NCBI GenBank assembly: GCA_040506195.1
Contig: JBEVXH010000005.1
Coordinates: forward strand, 186,001 to 250,000
Origin: Thiodiazotropha sp040506195
GTDB lineage: Bacteria; Pseudomonadota; Gammaproteobacteria; Chromatiales; Chromatiaceae
Direction: 5' to 3'
DNA length: 64,000 bases
Each line of letters starts with the position of its first letter. Positions within the stretch are counted from its first letter, which is position 1. Below the pieces are notes generated by a model. The model ran no database searches. It was given only the letters and a program-made list of their open reading frames with translations, and was not told the origin of the DNA. A program made the position numbers and the translations under genes. This document shows, one piece after another, positions 27,071-36,213 of this stretch.

Positions 27071-28054
27071 TCATCCGACCAGCTGCGTGCGCATGACGAT
27101 TGCCAGGACTACCAGTACCAAGGTGACAATCCAAACCGCAATATAGATTCTCATTGCCCGTTTTGCCTTGGTTTTCTCGGCCCAGGTGCGTGGCTGGATG
27201 CCTTTTACCAAAAATACAAGTTTGGCCGCAAGGTTGACGCAAACAATATTTGCCGCAAGCAGTAGTGCCGCACCCATCGCCAAATCCACCCGCCAGTGGC
27301 CCAGTGTCAGGCCTACCGCAGCGGCAGGTGGCAGCAGAGCAACCGCAACCATGACGCCTACCAATACACTTGGCAGACCAGTGGTGAGCGAGAGTGCGGC
27401 AGCCGCACCAGAGGCAAGAGCAAGGGCTAGAGAATCCATGCCGACATCTGTCCGTGCCAGCAGTTCAGGACTATCCGGACCGAAGGGCCATATTAACCCG
27501 ATGAAATAGGAGAGGCCGATAGCAATGACGATACCTGTAAGCAGGGATTTGAGAGAGTTCTTCATCAGATGAACATCACCCAGTGCAGTGCCGAGACCGA
27601 AGGCAAGATTGGGACCCAGCAGGGGAGCGATAACCATGGCTCCGATGATGACTGCGACATTGTCCTTCACCAGCCCGATCGCCGCTACGATGGTCGATAA
27701 GATGACCAGGATGATAAAGTTGCTGTCCAGACGTGCGTTCTTATCCACGGCTGCATACATAGCTTCCCGTGTAGAACTGGCGGAATCCTGTTCTCTTTCC
27801 TGCTCGGTCCTTGCACGTGGCAGGGTGGCGTCGACAGGAAAGACGATGATGCGGGCGGTCGATTGAGCACCGAGTATATTCTGCAATGCATCGAGAGCCG
27901 GTTGCACATTTTCGTCAGTGACCAGCATACGCATAGGTTGCCTGCCATCCTCTCCCTCCTGTCCCAGCCTGAAATCCCTGGCCTTGTACTTCTCGGCGAT
28001 AATGGAAATAGTGGGGTGGCTGCTGGCGTTGGCAATGACTTCTATCAGCTTCAT
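27071..28054 (-). CDS. DUF389 (TIGR00341) multi-pass membrane protein
   Basis: The 327-residue protein has a soluble N-terminal ferredoxin-like region (residues 1-85) followed by six or seven hydrophobic segments between about 108 and 323. The conserved DUF389 core is present as DNVAVIIGAMVIAPLLGPN and VALLPPAAAVG. No function is established for this family; transport is a common suggestion. The gene stands alone on the minus strand, convergent with pdxJ. The upstream gap contains degenerate short repeats. Confidence 0.88.
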   Translation of the reverse strand: MKLIEVIANASSHPTISIIAEKYKARDFRLGQEGEDGRQPMRMLVTDENVQPALDALQNILGAQSTARIIVFPVDATLPRARTEQEREQDSASSTREAMYAAVDKNARLDSNFIILVILSTIVAAIGLVKDNVAVIIGAMVIAPLLGPNLAFGLGTALGDVHLMKNSLKSLLTGIVIAIGLSYFIGLIWPFGPDSPELLARTDVGMDSLALALASGAAAALSLTTGLPSVLVGVMVAVALLPPAAAVGLTLGHWRVDLAMGAALLLAANIVCVNLAAKLVFLVKGIQPRTWAEKTKAKRAMRIYIAVWIVTLVLVVLAIVMRTQLVG

Positions 28055-28159
28055 TTCTTGTTTCTACTCATATGAAAACGAGGCTTGCGGGCGTTTAGCA
28101 GATTGCCTGTATTGGGTAAATAATCTGTCTAATCAATCATAAGAGAAAAATATCAAATA

Positions 28160-28201
28160 ACCTCAAATAAACGTAAATTACCGCATAATTAACGCCAATC
28201 T
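28160..28201 (+). repeat. Degenerate short repeats, second cluster
   Basis: Two or more units related to those at 14103-14146 (for example AAATAAACGTAAATTACCGC and AATTAACGCCAAT) lie between the DUF389 gene and the spermidine-synthase-like gene. The rest of the 236-bp gap shows nothing recognisable. Confidence 0.45.
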
Positions 28202-28290
28202 TATAACTATTTCACATGGCGTTCATGTGCAGCCTTTTAGTGGCACTGCTGATAACCGGCCCTAACTACAAGTGCCCGATTGTATGTGCA

Positions 28291-29085
28291 CTAATTTTTG
28301 GCCGGTAGCGCTATCATTTGCCCGCAAATAGATGATAGGTTCAGTCCTGTCGACTGGTACATTGTCTTGGCCCGCTGCATCAGTGAGACTAGTGAGGGTG
28401 ATGGTGTGACAGTACAAAACAGTACTATATTGTCCATATCGGCTACATCGTATAATAAGATCCAGGGGAATACACTGCGTAGAGTGATCAGAACCTCAAT
28501 GATCTCGGATTCCGATCTGGGCAGAATATTGACTGCAAACACCCCACCCGTATTCAAAGCGCGAGCTGCATGCATGATAAATTCAGCGGAGAGCTGTGAA
28601 TTGGCGGTTCCCTGTGTGGTACATATATCGGATACCAGAATGTCGAAACCACCCTGATTGATCTCTAGATATTTTTCTGCCGGCAACTGAAAAACCGGAT
28701 GGCTTGGTGGGATATGGAAATGCTGTTTGGATATTTCAATCATTCTGGCGTCGATTTCGACTGATACCAACTCAATATCGGAACATTGCGACAGAATGAA
28801 CCTTTCAATTGAACCGGAGCCCAGCCCCAGGTTGAGCAGATTGCTTGGTCGCGGCATAAACAGAAGTGAGCAAAGCAATGCCTGAATATAAGTGAGTACA
28901 GGAAGGGCTGGTTCCTGTAACAGCATGACTGATTGGATGGTACCGTCAGGAAACCGGATCCATCGTAAGTCACCATTCTGGCGTATTTCCAAACCATCTA
29001 AACCTGCCGTTCGATGATTGACCTGTTCTCCCGGAAGAGCCAGAAGATGCTCCATGTTCATGCTGTATTGCTCTATCTTGAGCAT
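28291..29085 (-). CDS. Spermidine-synthase-like methyltransferase-fold protein
   Basis: This protein of about 264 residues has the Rossmann fold of the spermidine synthase family: LNLGLGSGSIERF binds the nucleoside part of the aminopropyl donor or SAM, followed by VEIDARMIE and DILVSDI. The substrate-binding loop of true aminopropyltransferases is poorly conserved, so the reaction is not assigned. The frame is open back to a TTG at 29136, but I prefer the ATG at 29085; neither has a clear Shine-Dalgarno sequence. The CBS-domain gene lies just upstream on the same strand. Confidence 0.75.
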   Translation of the reverse strand: MLKIEQYSMNMEHLLALPGEQVNHRTAGLDGLEIRQNGDLRWIRFPDGTIQSVMLLQEPALPVLTYIQALLCSLLFMPRPSNLLNLGLGSGSIERFILSQCSDIELVSVEIDARMIEISKQHFHIPPSHPVFQLPAEKYLEINQGGFDILVSDICTTQGTANSQLSAEFIMHAARALNTGGVFAVNILPRSESEIIEVLITLRSVFPWILLYDVADMDNIVLFCTVTPSPSLVSLMQRAKTMYQSTGLNLSSICGQMIALPAKN

Positions 29086-29151
29086 GGTTTTTGCTGTACA
29101 GATGCTTGTGGACACTGCGGGGGCAGTGAGAGTCAATGTAATGCCGGATGG

Positions 29152-29580
29152 CTAGCTACTGATGTAACTGACCAATTGTTCGATCACGAATTGCTGTTCT
29201 TCAATGATCGCTTTTACCAGGTCGCCGATGGAGATGATGCCGACAAGCTCATTATCTTTCATTACTGGAAGATGGCGGATGCGTTTTTCCGTCATGATCG
29301 CCATACACTCCTCTGTGGTCTGTTCAGGCTTGACCACCGGAACCTGGCTAATCATTATCTCTTTTACCCGGGTCTCTTTCGATGTGCGTCCCTTCAGTAT
29401 GATGTTGCGGGCATAATCACGCTCGGAAAAGAGTCCGACTATCTTTTTGTCCTCCACAACGACCAGAGAACCGATCTCATGGTCGGCCATCGATTGCAAG
29501 GCTTCGAACACCGTGGCATTGGGGTCGATTGTCTCGATATCGTAACCCTTGCGTTGTAAGAGCTGATTGACTGTTAGCAT
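29152..29580 (-). CDS. Two-CBS-domain protein
   Basis: The 142-residue protein consists of two CBS domains (about residues 10-65 and 78-135) with the typical IGSLVVVEDKKIVGLFSERD and IRHLPVMKDNELVGIISIGDLVK segments. Tandem CBS domains form a Bateman module that binds adenine nucleotides. No catalytic domain is attached, so it probably senses energy state and regulates a partner that cannot be named from context. The downstream spermidine-synthase-like gene may be co-transcribed. Confidence 0.92.
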   Translation of the reverse strand: MLTVNQLLQRKGYDIETIDPNATVFEALQSMADHEIGSLVVVEDKKIVGLFSERDYARNIILKGRTSKETRVKEIMISQVPVVKPEQTTEECMAIMTEKRIRHLPVMKDNELVGIISIGDLVKAIIEEQQFVIEQLVSYISS

Positions 29581-29745
29581 GCCGATGCCTCCTGTGGATT
29601 TTTCTCGTTAGTGCTCGTGCATAGTGTATAAGGTTATCTACAAACCCCAAACTGACTTGGATTTCCCATAATAATAGATCATCAAGCCCCGAAAGAGGGA
29701 AATCAGTACTGCGTTCAGTGGATAAATCGGGGTAAAATCACGGCC

Positions 29746-30639
29746 ATGAAATACAAAACCATTGAACAATTCGTCGGTAATACACCGCTGGTCAGACTTC
29801 AGCGTCTGCCCGGTGATGGCAGTAATACTCTGCTTGTGAAACTGGAGGGGAACAATCCCGCGGGCTCGGTAAAAGACAGGCCTGCCGTCAGTATGATCAG
29901 CCATGCCGAGGCTCGCGGAGAGATCAAGCCCGGTGACACCCTGATCGAAGCTACAAGTGGAAATACAGGGATCGCACTGGCAATGGCGGCGGCAATCAAG
30001 GGTTATCGATTGATTTTGGTGATGCCTGAACATATGAGCCTGGAACGGCGTGCTGTGATGAAGGCATTCGGGGCTGAACTGCTGTTGACGCCTAAAGAGG
30101 GCAGTATGGAAGCCGCTATCGACAAGGCAAGAGAACTGGAGGCTTCAGGTCGCGGATTGATTCTTGATCAGTTTTCCAATCAGGATAATCCCCAAGCCCA
30201 TATTGAAGGTACCGGACCTGAGATCTGGCGGGATACAAACGGTGAAGTGACCCATTTTGTGAGTGCCATGGGCACTACAGGTACCATTATGGGTACCTCT
30301 GTCTATCTCAAACAGCAGAACCCTCAGATTGAAATTGTCGGTGTTCAGCCCATGGAAGGTTCGAATATACCTGGGATTCGCCGCTGGCCTGAGGCCTACT
30401 TGCCAAGAATCTACGATGCCTCGAGGGTTGATCGGATAATCGATGTTTCTCAAACGGATGCGGAAGAGACGACACGTCAATTGGCGGCCAAAGAGGGGAT
30501 CTTCGCCGGTATCTCCTCCGGTGGAGCCGTCGCCGCTGCGCTGAAACTGGCCTCGGTGGTGGAGAATGCAGTGATTGTCTCCATAATCTGTGACCGGGGT
30601 GATCGCTACCTCTCCACCGATGTCTTTCCAGCAAGCTGA
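29746..30639 (+). CDS. cysM: Cysteine synthase B (O-acetylserine sulfhydrylase)
   Basis: CysM is a PLP enzyme that makes cysteine from O-acetylserine with sulfide or S-sulfocysteine with thiosulfate. The 297-residue product carries the PLP lysine Lys43 in NPAGSVKDRP, the TSGNTG loop and the GISSGGA phosphate-binding motif. GTPLVRL near the N-terminus appears as NTPLVRL. Its length and the EGNNPAG segment favour CysM over CysK. The gene overlaps the open frame of rlmD, which begins at or just after its stop. Confidence 0.95.
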   Translation: MKYKTIEQFVGNTPLVRLQRLPGDGSNTLLVKLEGNNPAGSVKDRPAVSMISHAEARGEIKPGDTLIEATSGNTGIALAMAAAIKGYRLILVMPEHMSLERRAVMKAFGAELLLTPKEGSMEAAIDKARELEASGRGLILDQFSNQDNPQAHIEGTGPEIWRDTNGEVTHFVSAMGTTGTIMGTSVYLKQQNPQIEIVGVQPMEGSNIPGIRRWPEAYLPRIYDASRVDRIIDVSQTDAEETTRQLAAKEGIFAGISSGGAVAAALKLASVVENAVIVSIICDRGDRYLSTDVFPAS

Positions 30640-30640
30640 A

Positions 30641-31975
30641 ATGGGGCGCAGACGCAGACGCCAACCGCTCCCTGCGGAACCGGTAGAAGCCGAGATTGAA
30701 TCCCTGACCCAAGATGGAAAAGGGGTGACCCATATCGACGGCAAGGCAACGTTCGTCTATGGATCTCTGCCGGGTGAGCGGGTGCGCTTTGTCTATACCG
30801 GGCGTCGACGTAAATATGATGAGGGCAGGGTGGTCGAAGTCATCGAGCCTTCAGCCCAGCGAGTCGAACCTCGCTGCAGTCAATTCGGCATTTGCGGTGG
30901 TTGTAGCCTCCAGCACCAACGGTCGGAAGCACAAGTTGCCAGTAAGCAGCAGGCGATGCTGGATGCCTTGAAGCATATCGGTAAAGTCGTGCCTGAGGAG
31001 GTAATGAGTCCCCTGGTGTGTGAGTCAGTCTGGGGTTATCGTCGCAAGGCCCGCCTGGGTGTGCGCTATGTGCCGAAGAAAGGCGGTACCTTGGTAGGCT
31101 TTCGCGAGCGGGGTTCATCCTTCGTTGCCGATATCGATCAATGCCATATTTTGCATCCCAGGGTAGGTCAACTGATACCGCAGCTTAGTGCATTGATCGA
31201 TCAGATATCGATACATGATAAAATTCCCCAGATCGAGATGGCCATGGGCGATGAGGAGTGCATTCTGATCTTTCGCATGCTGTCGCCACCTTCCGACGAA
31301 GATCTGATGAAGCTTGCGATATTTGCTCCCCGGCATCGAATTTCAATTTATATCCAGGAAGGCGGACCTGAATCAATCCGCCCGTTGGACTTTGAGCCTA
31401 CAACACTCAGCTATTCACTGCCCGAGTATGATCTCCAGTTAGATTTTCTGCCCAGTGACTTCACCCAGGTCAATACGGATATCAATCGACAAATGGTAAG
31501 GCGGGCGATCTCACTGCTTGAATTACAATCAGATGACCGGGTATTGGATCTGTTTTGTGGATTGGGTAACTTCACCCTGCCGTTGGCATGCGCTGCAGGA
31601 CAGGTCACCGGTGTTGAAGGTGACAGCGGGTTGGTTGCCAGGGGCAGAGAGAACGCACTGCGCAACGCAATCGATAATATCGAGTTCTATACTGCCAATC
31701 TCTATGAGACGTTGGACAACGAACCCTGGCTCACGCAACGTTTCAATAAGGTGTTGCTCGACCCACCCCGGAGTGGGGCGGTTGAGATGCTCGAGCACTT
31801 ACCCAAACTGGGCGCTGAACGCATTGTGTATGTCTCATGCTACCCGGGAACCCTGGCGCGGGATGCCGGTATACTGGTGCATGAACAGGGTTATCGCCTG
31901 AAATGTGCCGGTGTCATGGATATGTTTCCGCATACCGCCCATGTGGAGTCAATTGCACTGTTCGAGAGATGCTGA
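30641..31975 (+). CDS. rlmD: 23S rRNA (uracil-1939-C5)-methyltransferase RlmD
   Basis: RlmD methylates U1939 of 23S rRNA using SAM. The product from ATG 30641 has 444 residues: a basic TRAM domain (about 12-70), the [4Fe-4S]-binding cysteines Cys79, Cys85 and Cys88 (FGICGGCSLQHQ) plus the later DQCHILHP cysteine, and the methyltransferase domain with LDLFCGLGNFTLPLA, LLDPPRSGA and the catalytic VSCYPGTLARD. Earlier in-frame starts at 30590 and 30620 lie inside cysM; ATG 30641, one base after the cysM stop, gives the family length. Confidence 0.95.
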   Translation: MGRRRRRQPLPAEPVEAEIESLTQDGKGVTHIDGKATFVYGSLPGERVRFVYTGRRRKYDEGRVVEVIEPSAQRVEPRCSQFGICGGCSLQHQRSEAQVASKQQAMLDALKHIGKVVPEEVMSPLVCESVWGYRRKARLGVRYVPKKGGTLVGFRERGSSFVADIDQCHILHPRVGQLIPQLSALIDQISIHDKIPQIEMAMGDEECILIFRMLSPPSDEDLMKLAIFAPRHRISIYIQEGGPESIRPLDFEPTTLSYSLPEYDLQLDFLPSDFTQVNTDINRQMVRRAISLLELQSDDRVLDLFCGLGNFTLPLACAAGQVTGVEGDSGLVARGRENALRNAIDNIEFYTANLYETLDNEPWLTQRFNKVLLDPPRSGAVEMLEHLPKLGAERIVYVSCYPGTLARDAGILVHEQGYRLKCAGVMDMFPHTAHVESIALFERC

Positions 31976-32009
31976 GCCTGGCGGCTATTGATTTGCAGGT
32001 AAATAATAT

Positions 32010-32477
32010 ATGGCATTAGAAATAGAGCGTAAATATTTGGTGATAAACGATAAATGGCATGATGGCATCATCCAGGAATCGGTTATGAAACAGGGCTATC
32101 TTGCCAACGTACCCAATGCCAGCGTGCGTGTGAGGGTATCAGGAGAAGAGGCTCGATTGACCATTAAAGGGAGAAGCGAAGGGATCAGCAGAGACGAGTA
32201 TGAATACCCCATTCCTCTGCAGGATGCTGAAGAGATATTGACTAACCATGTTTCGGGGGCATTGATCGAAAAGATCCGCTATCAGGTCAAGTGCGGTGAC
32301 CATGTCTGGGACCTCGATGTCTTTGATGGTGCCAATCGAGGCCTGATTGTGGCTGAGGTGGAACTGAGTTCAGAGGAAGAGGCTTTTAAAATGCCTGAAT
32401 GGGCGGGTGAAGAGGTTTCATCGGATAGCCGCTATTACAATGCAAGTTTGGTCACACATCCCTATTGTGACTGGTAG
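32010..32477 (+). CDS. CYTH domain triphosphatase
   Basis: The 155-residue protein is a single CYTH (triphosphate tunnel) domain. The ExExK signature is Glu4, Glu6 and Lys8 (MALEIERKYLV), and further charged tunnel strands follow (SVRVRVSGEEARLTIKG, EYEYPIP, LIVAEVELSSEE). Small proteins of this kind hydrolyse inorganic triphosphate or thiamine triphosphate with Mg. AGGT lies nine bases before the ATG. It is followed 11 bp later by the peptide transporter operon and may be part of it. Substrate is inferred only. Confidence 0.92.
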   Translation: MALEIERKYLVINDKWHDGIIQESVMKQGYLANVPNASVRVRVSGEEARLTIKGRSEGISRDEYEYPIPLQDAEEILTNHVSGALIEKIRYQVKCGDHVWDLDVFDGANRGLIVAEVELSSEEEAFKMPEWAGEEVSSDSRYYNASLVTHPYCDW

Positions 32478-32488
32478 GGGGGCGGATA

Positions 32489-34015
32489 GTGCGGTGGCGC
32501 AGGCTTAGCTTACTGCTGTTTGTTCCATTCATCATCCATGCCTGCACCACTTCCCATATTGACGATTCGATACGCATGGGCTTGGCATCGTCACCCATGA
32601 ACCTCGATCCGCGCTATGCCACCGATGCCACATCAGAGCGGATCAACAGACTCCTTTATCAGCGCCTGGTGGCGTTCGATGAGCAGAGCATGCCCATACC
32701 GGATATTGCTGATTGGCGGCGATTGTCTCCACGACACTATCGATTTCGTCTGAATTCCGAAGCCGGTCGATTTTCCCATCAACGCAAATTGGTTGCAGAT
32801 GATGTCATCGCCACCTATCGATATGTGCTGGATGCGAACAATGCATCGCCGAAACGTTCAGGACTTGTGCTGATCGAGAGCCTGGCCAAGGTGGATGAAT
32901 TGACTATCGATTTCAAACTCTCCCGTGCAGACCCTTTGTTTCCCGCCTACCTGACTTTGGATATCCTGCCTGCGGATCTAATCACCGATGATCATGATTT
33001 CGCACATCAACCGGTCGGCAGTGGTCCTTTCTCTTTCCATTCATGGCCGGTGAGTGGAAAACTGTTGTTGGAGAGAAGGAGTGACAAGCGGATGTTCGAA
33101 TTCGTGGAGGTAAAAAATCCGACGGTGAGGGTACTGAAGCTACTCCGAGGGGAGATAGATATGTTGCAGAATGATATCTCACCCGAGCTGATCGGATACC
33201 TGGAGTCGCAAACCGCAATCGAAATAGCGCAACGCCATGGCAGTAACTTTACCTATATCGGGTTCAATCTGCGGGATCCCCATACCGGGGACCCGAGGGT
33301 ACGTCTGGCAATCGCCCATGCCCTTGACCGGCAGGCTATCATCGAGCATGTCATGCACGGCGCCGCGCGTCAGGCAGAAGCACTCTTACCCCCGGAGCAT
33401 TGGGCGGGCGCACCATCTCTGACCGCATATGAGCATGATCCGGAGAAGGCCTCCGCGCTCTTGAGTGATGCGGGTTACACCACCGCTGATCCGTTGCGCT
33501 TGGTCTATAAAACCTCCAGTGATCCCTATCGGATTCGGCTGGCAACAGTGATCCAGAGTCAACTCAAAGCGGTCGGCATCGAACTTGAACTGCGCAGCTA
33601 TGATTGGGGCACATTCTTCGGTGACATCAAAGGCGGGAACTTTCAGCTCTACAGTTTGAGCTGGGTCGGAATCCGTACACCGGATATATTCAGGTATGTC
33701 TTTGGCAGCGAATCTCTGCCTCCTACAGGCGCCAATCGTGGACGATATGCCAGCCATGCCGTCGACCGGTTGCTGCGGCAGGTTGAATCGGCTGATACTC
33801 TGGAGAGCCAGGCGGATCTCTACCATAGGATACAGCAACAACTCCACCAGGATCTGCCTTATCTGCCACTCTGGTACGAGGCGCAGGTGTCAGCCTCGAA
33901 TCCAAGGGTCAGCGGCTATCGGTTAATGACGGATGGCAACTATGACGGACTTGAACAGGTAAGGCTTAGGCAGCCCGAGGAAACAAGCGATGTCCAGATT
34001 GCAATTGCGCATTGA
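32489..34015 (+). CDS. Peptide ABC transporter substrate-binding lipoprotein
   Basis: The 508-residue protein is a family 5 extracellular solute-binding protein (DppA/OppA/MppA type). The N-terminus has a basic start, a hydrophobic stretch and a probable lipobox ending at Cys19 (FIIHAC), so it is likely a lipoprotein. Typical segments are PMNLDPRYATDATSERINRLLYQRLV and DPRVRLAIAHALDRQAII. The GTG start follows GGGGGCGGA. The 3' end overlaps the YkuD gene by 26 bp, and permease genes follow. ATPase subunits are not encoded here. Ligand is unknown; murein peptides are a possibility because of the neighbours. Confidence 0.92.
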   Translation: MRWRRLSLLLFVPFIIHACTTSHIDDSIRMGLASSPMNLDPRYATDATSERINRLLYQRLVAFDEQSMPIPDIADWRRLSPRHYRFRLNSEAGRFSHQRKLVADDVIATYRYVLDANNASPKRSGLVLIESLAKVDELTIDFKLSRADPLFPAYLTLDILPADLITDDHDFAHQPVGSGPFSFHSWPVSGKLLLERRSDKRMFEFVEVKNPTVRVLKLLRGEIDMLQNDISPELIGYLESQTAIEIAQRHGSNFTYIGFNLRDPHTGDPRVRLAIAHALDRQAIIEHVMHGAARQAEALLPPEHWAGAPSLTAYEHDPEKASALLSDAGYTTADPLRLVYKTSSDPYRIRLATVIQSQLKAVGIELELRSYDWGTFFGDIKGGNFQLYSLSWVGIRTPDIFRYVFGSESLPPTGANRGRYASHAVDRLLRQVESADTLESQADLYHRIQQQLHQDLPYLPLWYEAQVSASNPRVSGYRLMTDGNYDGLEQVRLRQPEETSDVQIAIAH

Positions 34016-34475
34016 ACTGTCTCAACAGCGCCTGGTTTGCAGTGAGTCTGGCCGGATTGTCAGATCCTATCCTGTCTCGACAGCGGTAAACGGTCCAGGC
34101 GAGTTGTCTGGCAGTGGTTGTACGCCACGGGGAAGACACCGGATACGCCTGAAAATCGGAGATGGTTGTGAGGAAAATACGGTCTTTGTTGCACGGCGCC
34201 CGACCGGCGAATATTTCAGCCGGCAACTGGCTGCCTCAGAACCGGAACGCGATTGGATCCTGACACGTATCTTATGGCTGACCGGTATCGAAAAGGGAAA
34301 AAACAGAGGCGGGGATGTGGATAGCCTACGCAGGTTCATCTATATCCACGGTACCCCGGAAGACCAGCCAATGGGAATGCTCGCCTCCCATGGCTGTATC
34401 AGGATGCGCAACCGGGACCTGATCGACCTGTTCGACCGGGTCGAGAATGGTACCCCGGTGGAGATCGTTGAATAG
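33990..34475 (+). CDS. Leaderless YkuD-family protein, probable cytoplasmic L,D-carboxypeptidase
   Basis: The 161-residue product is a single YkuD (L,D-transpeptidase catalytic) domain. The active-site motif is His120-Gly-Thr and Ser-His-Gly-Cys136-Ile-Arg (SHGCIRM). It begins directly with the domain and has no signal peptide or membrane segment, unlike classical periplasmic L,D-transpeptidases. That layout matches ElsL/LdtK of Acinetobacter, a cytoplasmic L,D-carboxypeptidase for murein tetrapeptide recycling. It is embedded between the peptide-binding protein, which it overlaps by 26 bp, and the permease, which it overlaps by one base; nagZ lies 2.4 kb downstream. The recycling role is an inference from layout and context. 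Confidence 0.85.
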   Translation: MSRLQLRIELSQQRLVCSESGRIVRSYPVSTAVNGPGELSGSGCTPRGRHRIRLKIGDGCEENTVFVARRPTGEYFSRQLAASEPERDWILTRILWLTGIEKGKNRGGDVDSLRRFIYIHGTPEDQPMGMLASHGCIRMRNRDLIDLFDRVENGTPVEIVE

Positions 34476-35404
34476 TGGGGGCGTTCCTGATCTCCCGCCT
34501 GCTGAGTGCGCTCGTCGTCATCATTGGCGTCGTCTGTCTTGTTTTCATGCTCATCCATCTGGTGCCGGGGGACCCTGTGGATGTCATGCTAGGCGAATCT
34601 GCGATACCGGCGGATCGTGAGGCGTTGCGAAGCAGCCTGGGACTTGATCGGCCGATAACGGTCCAGTTGACTGACTTTCTCAAAGGTGTCTCAGTGTTGG
34701 ATTTGGGAGACTCTCTGCATACCAGGCAGCCCGTGTCCGAACTGCTTGCCAGCCATATACCCGCAACCCTGGAATTGGCCTTGGCGGCGCTTATCGTCAC
34801 CCTGCTGACCGCAATACCCCTGGGAATTTTGGCCGCTGTGAATCGGGGAGGCATGGGTGATTGGGGCGCTATGGGTTTCTCCATGTTGGGTCTCTCGATT
34901 CCCAATTTCTGGCTTGGCCCGTTACTCATACTCTGCTTCAGTCTGTGGCTTGGTTGGACACCGGTAAGCGGCCGTGAGGGCATAAGCAGCCTGATCCTGC
35001 CTGCAGTGACGCTTGGCACGGGATTTGCTGCCATCCTGGCACGCATGGTGCGCAGCAGCCTGTTGGAGGTGCTGGGGGAGGATTATGTTCGGACCGCACG
35101 GGCCAAGGGCCTGGATGAGACCAGGGTTATCTGGCGCCATGCCATGAGAAACGCATGGTTGCCGGTGATTACCCTGCTTGGCTTGCAACTCGGGGCGTTA
35201 TTGGGTGGGGCCGTGGTCACCGAGGTAGTATTCGACTGGCCAGGTATCGGTTCCCTGATGATCGAATCCATTCAGAAGAGAGATTATCCGGTTGTGCAGG
35301 GTTGTGTACTGTTCATCAGTCTCGCCTATGTGCTTGTCAACACACTGACCGATATCCTGTATGGTCTGATAGATCCGCGCATACGCAGTGGAGGCATGGC
35401 ATGA
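34475..35404 (+). CDS. Peptide ABC transporter permease, DppB/OppB type
   Basis: This 309-residue inner-membrane permease has six predicted transmembrane helices and the binding-protein-dependent transport motif (EDYVRTARAKGLDETRVIWRHA in part), which contacts the ATPase. The N-terminal helix LLSALVVIIGVVCLVFMLIHLVPGDPVD is typical of DppB. The GTG start shares one base with the YkuD stop codon, and the stop overlaps the next permease start. It pairs with the following DppC-like gene. Confidence 0.94.
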   Translation: MGAFLISRLLSALVVIIGVVCLVFMLIHLVPGDPVDVMLGESAIPADREALRSSLGLDRPITVQLTDFLKGVSVLDLGDSLHTRQPVSELLASHIPATLELALAALIVTLLTAIPLGILAAVNRGGMGDWGAMGFSMLGLSIPNFWLGPLLILCFSLWLGWTPVSGREGISSLILPAVTLGTGFAAILARMVRSSLLEVLGEDYVRTARAKGLDETRVIWRHAMRNAWLPVITLLGLQLGALLGGAVVTEVVFDWPGIGSLMIESIQKRDYPVVQGCVLFISLAYVLVNTLTDILYGLIDPRIRSGGMA

Positions 35405-36195
35405 TGCGGCGCTGGCTCCCCTATCTGTTGATCGTGCTCTGGGGCATTGCCGCGCTGATCGGTCCCTGGTTCAATGAACCGGCAAACCTGATCGATCTTG
35501 AAAAGATCCTCCAACAGCCCTCTCTATCAGGCCTGCTTGGATACGATGACCTCGGACGGCCTATCCTTATGCGTCTTGTGGCGGGCGCACAGACCTCATT
35601 TCTTGTGGCGGTTGGTGTGGTGGGGCTCTCTGCCGTTAGCGGCACTGCGATCGGTCTGTTGGCTGGTTATCAGGGGGGGTGGCTCGATCTGCTGCTGATG
35701 AGGGTGATAGACATATTTCTTGCCTTCCCGGGCATCCTGCTGGCGATTGCCCTGGCCGGTGTGATGGGACCGGGTATCGACAACCTGATCATAGCGCTCT
35801 CGGCGGTGGGTTGGGTGGGGTATGCACGCCTCACCCGCGGCCAGGTGTTGTCATTGAAAACTCGGGATCATGTCACGGCGGCTGTCGCCCTGGGTAGCTC
35901 CCAATGGACGATTCTGACAAGACATCTGCTACCGTTGCTGCTTGCCCCTTTGGTCGTGGAAGCCACATTCGGCATGGCCGGGATGGTTATCGCTGAAGCG
36001 GGGCTCTCCTTTCTGGGCCTGGGGATTCAGCCGCCCTACGCCTCCTGGGGAAGTATGATCCGTGATGGTGCCGGTTACATGCTGATGGCGCCGCATATGG
36101 TGCTTGCGCCCGGAGTGACGATTATGTTGCTGGTGCTGTCACTCAATCTGCTGGGCGATCGCCTGCGAGACTATCTGGATAACCGTCTTTACTAG
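35401..36195 (+). CDS. Peptide ABC transporter permease, DppC/OppC type
   Basis: The 264-residue permease has the N-terminal anchor helix, the LGYDDLGRPILMRLVAGAQTS segment that marks DppC proteins, and the EAA-like loop (TAAVALGSSQWTILTRHLLP in part). The start is ATG 35401, overlapping the DppB stop by 4 bp; the frame is open further upstream only inside DppB. It ends the transporter operon and is convergent with the FliL-like gene 18 bp away. No ATPase gene follows, so the transporter must use one from elsewhere. Confidence 0.94.
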   Translation: MMRRWLPYLLIVLWGIAALIGPWFNEPANLIDLEKILQQPSLSGLLGYDDLGRPILMRLVAGAQTSFLVAVGVVGLSAVSGTAIGLLAGYQGGWLDLLLMRVIDIFLAFPGILLAIALAGVMGPGIDNLIIALSAVGWVGYARLTRGQVLSLKTRDHVTAAVALGSSQWTILTRHLLPLLLAPLVVEATFGMAGMVIAEAGLSFLGLGIQPPYASWGSMIRDGAGYMLMAPHMVLAPGVTIMLLVLSLNLLGDRLRDYLDNRLY

Positions 36196-36213
36196 GGCCC
36201 AGGAATTTCTCCG

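Noticed and set aside
14103..28201. CRISPR array formed by the AT-rich spacer repeats
   Set aside because: Units are degenerate, few, adjacent without unique spacers and lie in distant gaps; no cas gene is present.
32489..36195. Complete peptide ABC transporter
   Set aside because: Binding protein and both permeases are present but no ATPase gene is in the window, so the system is not complete here.
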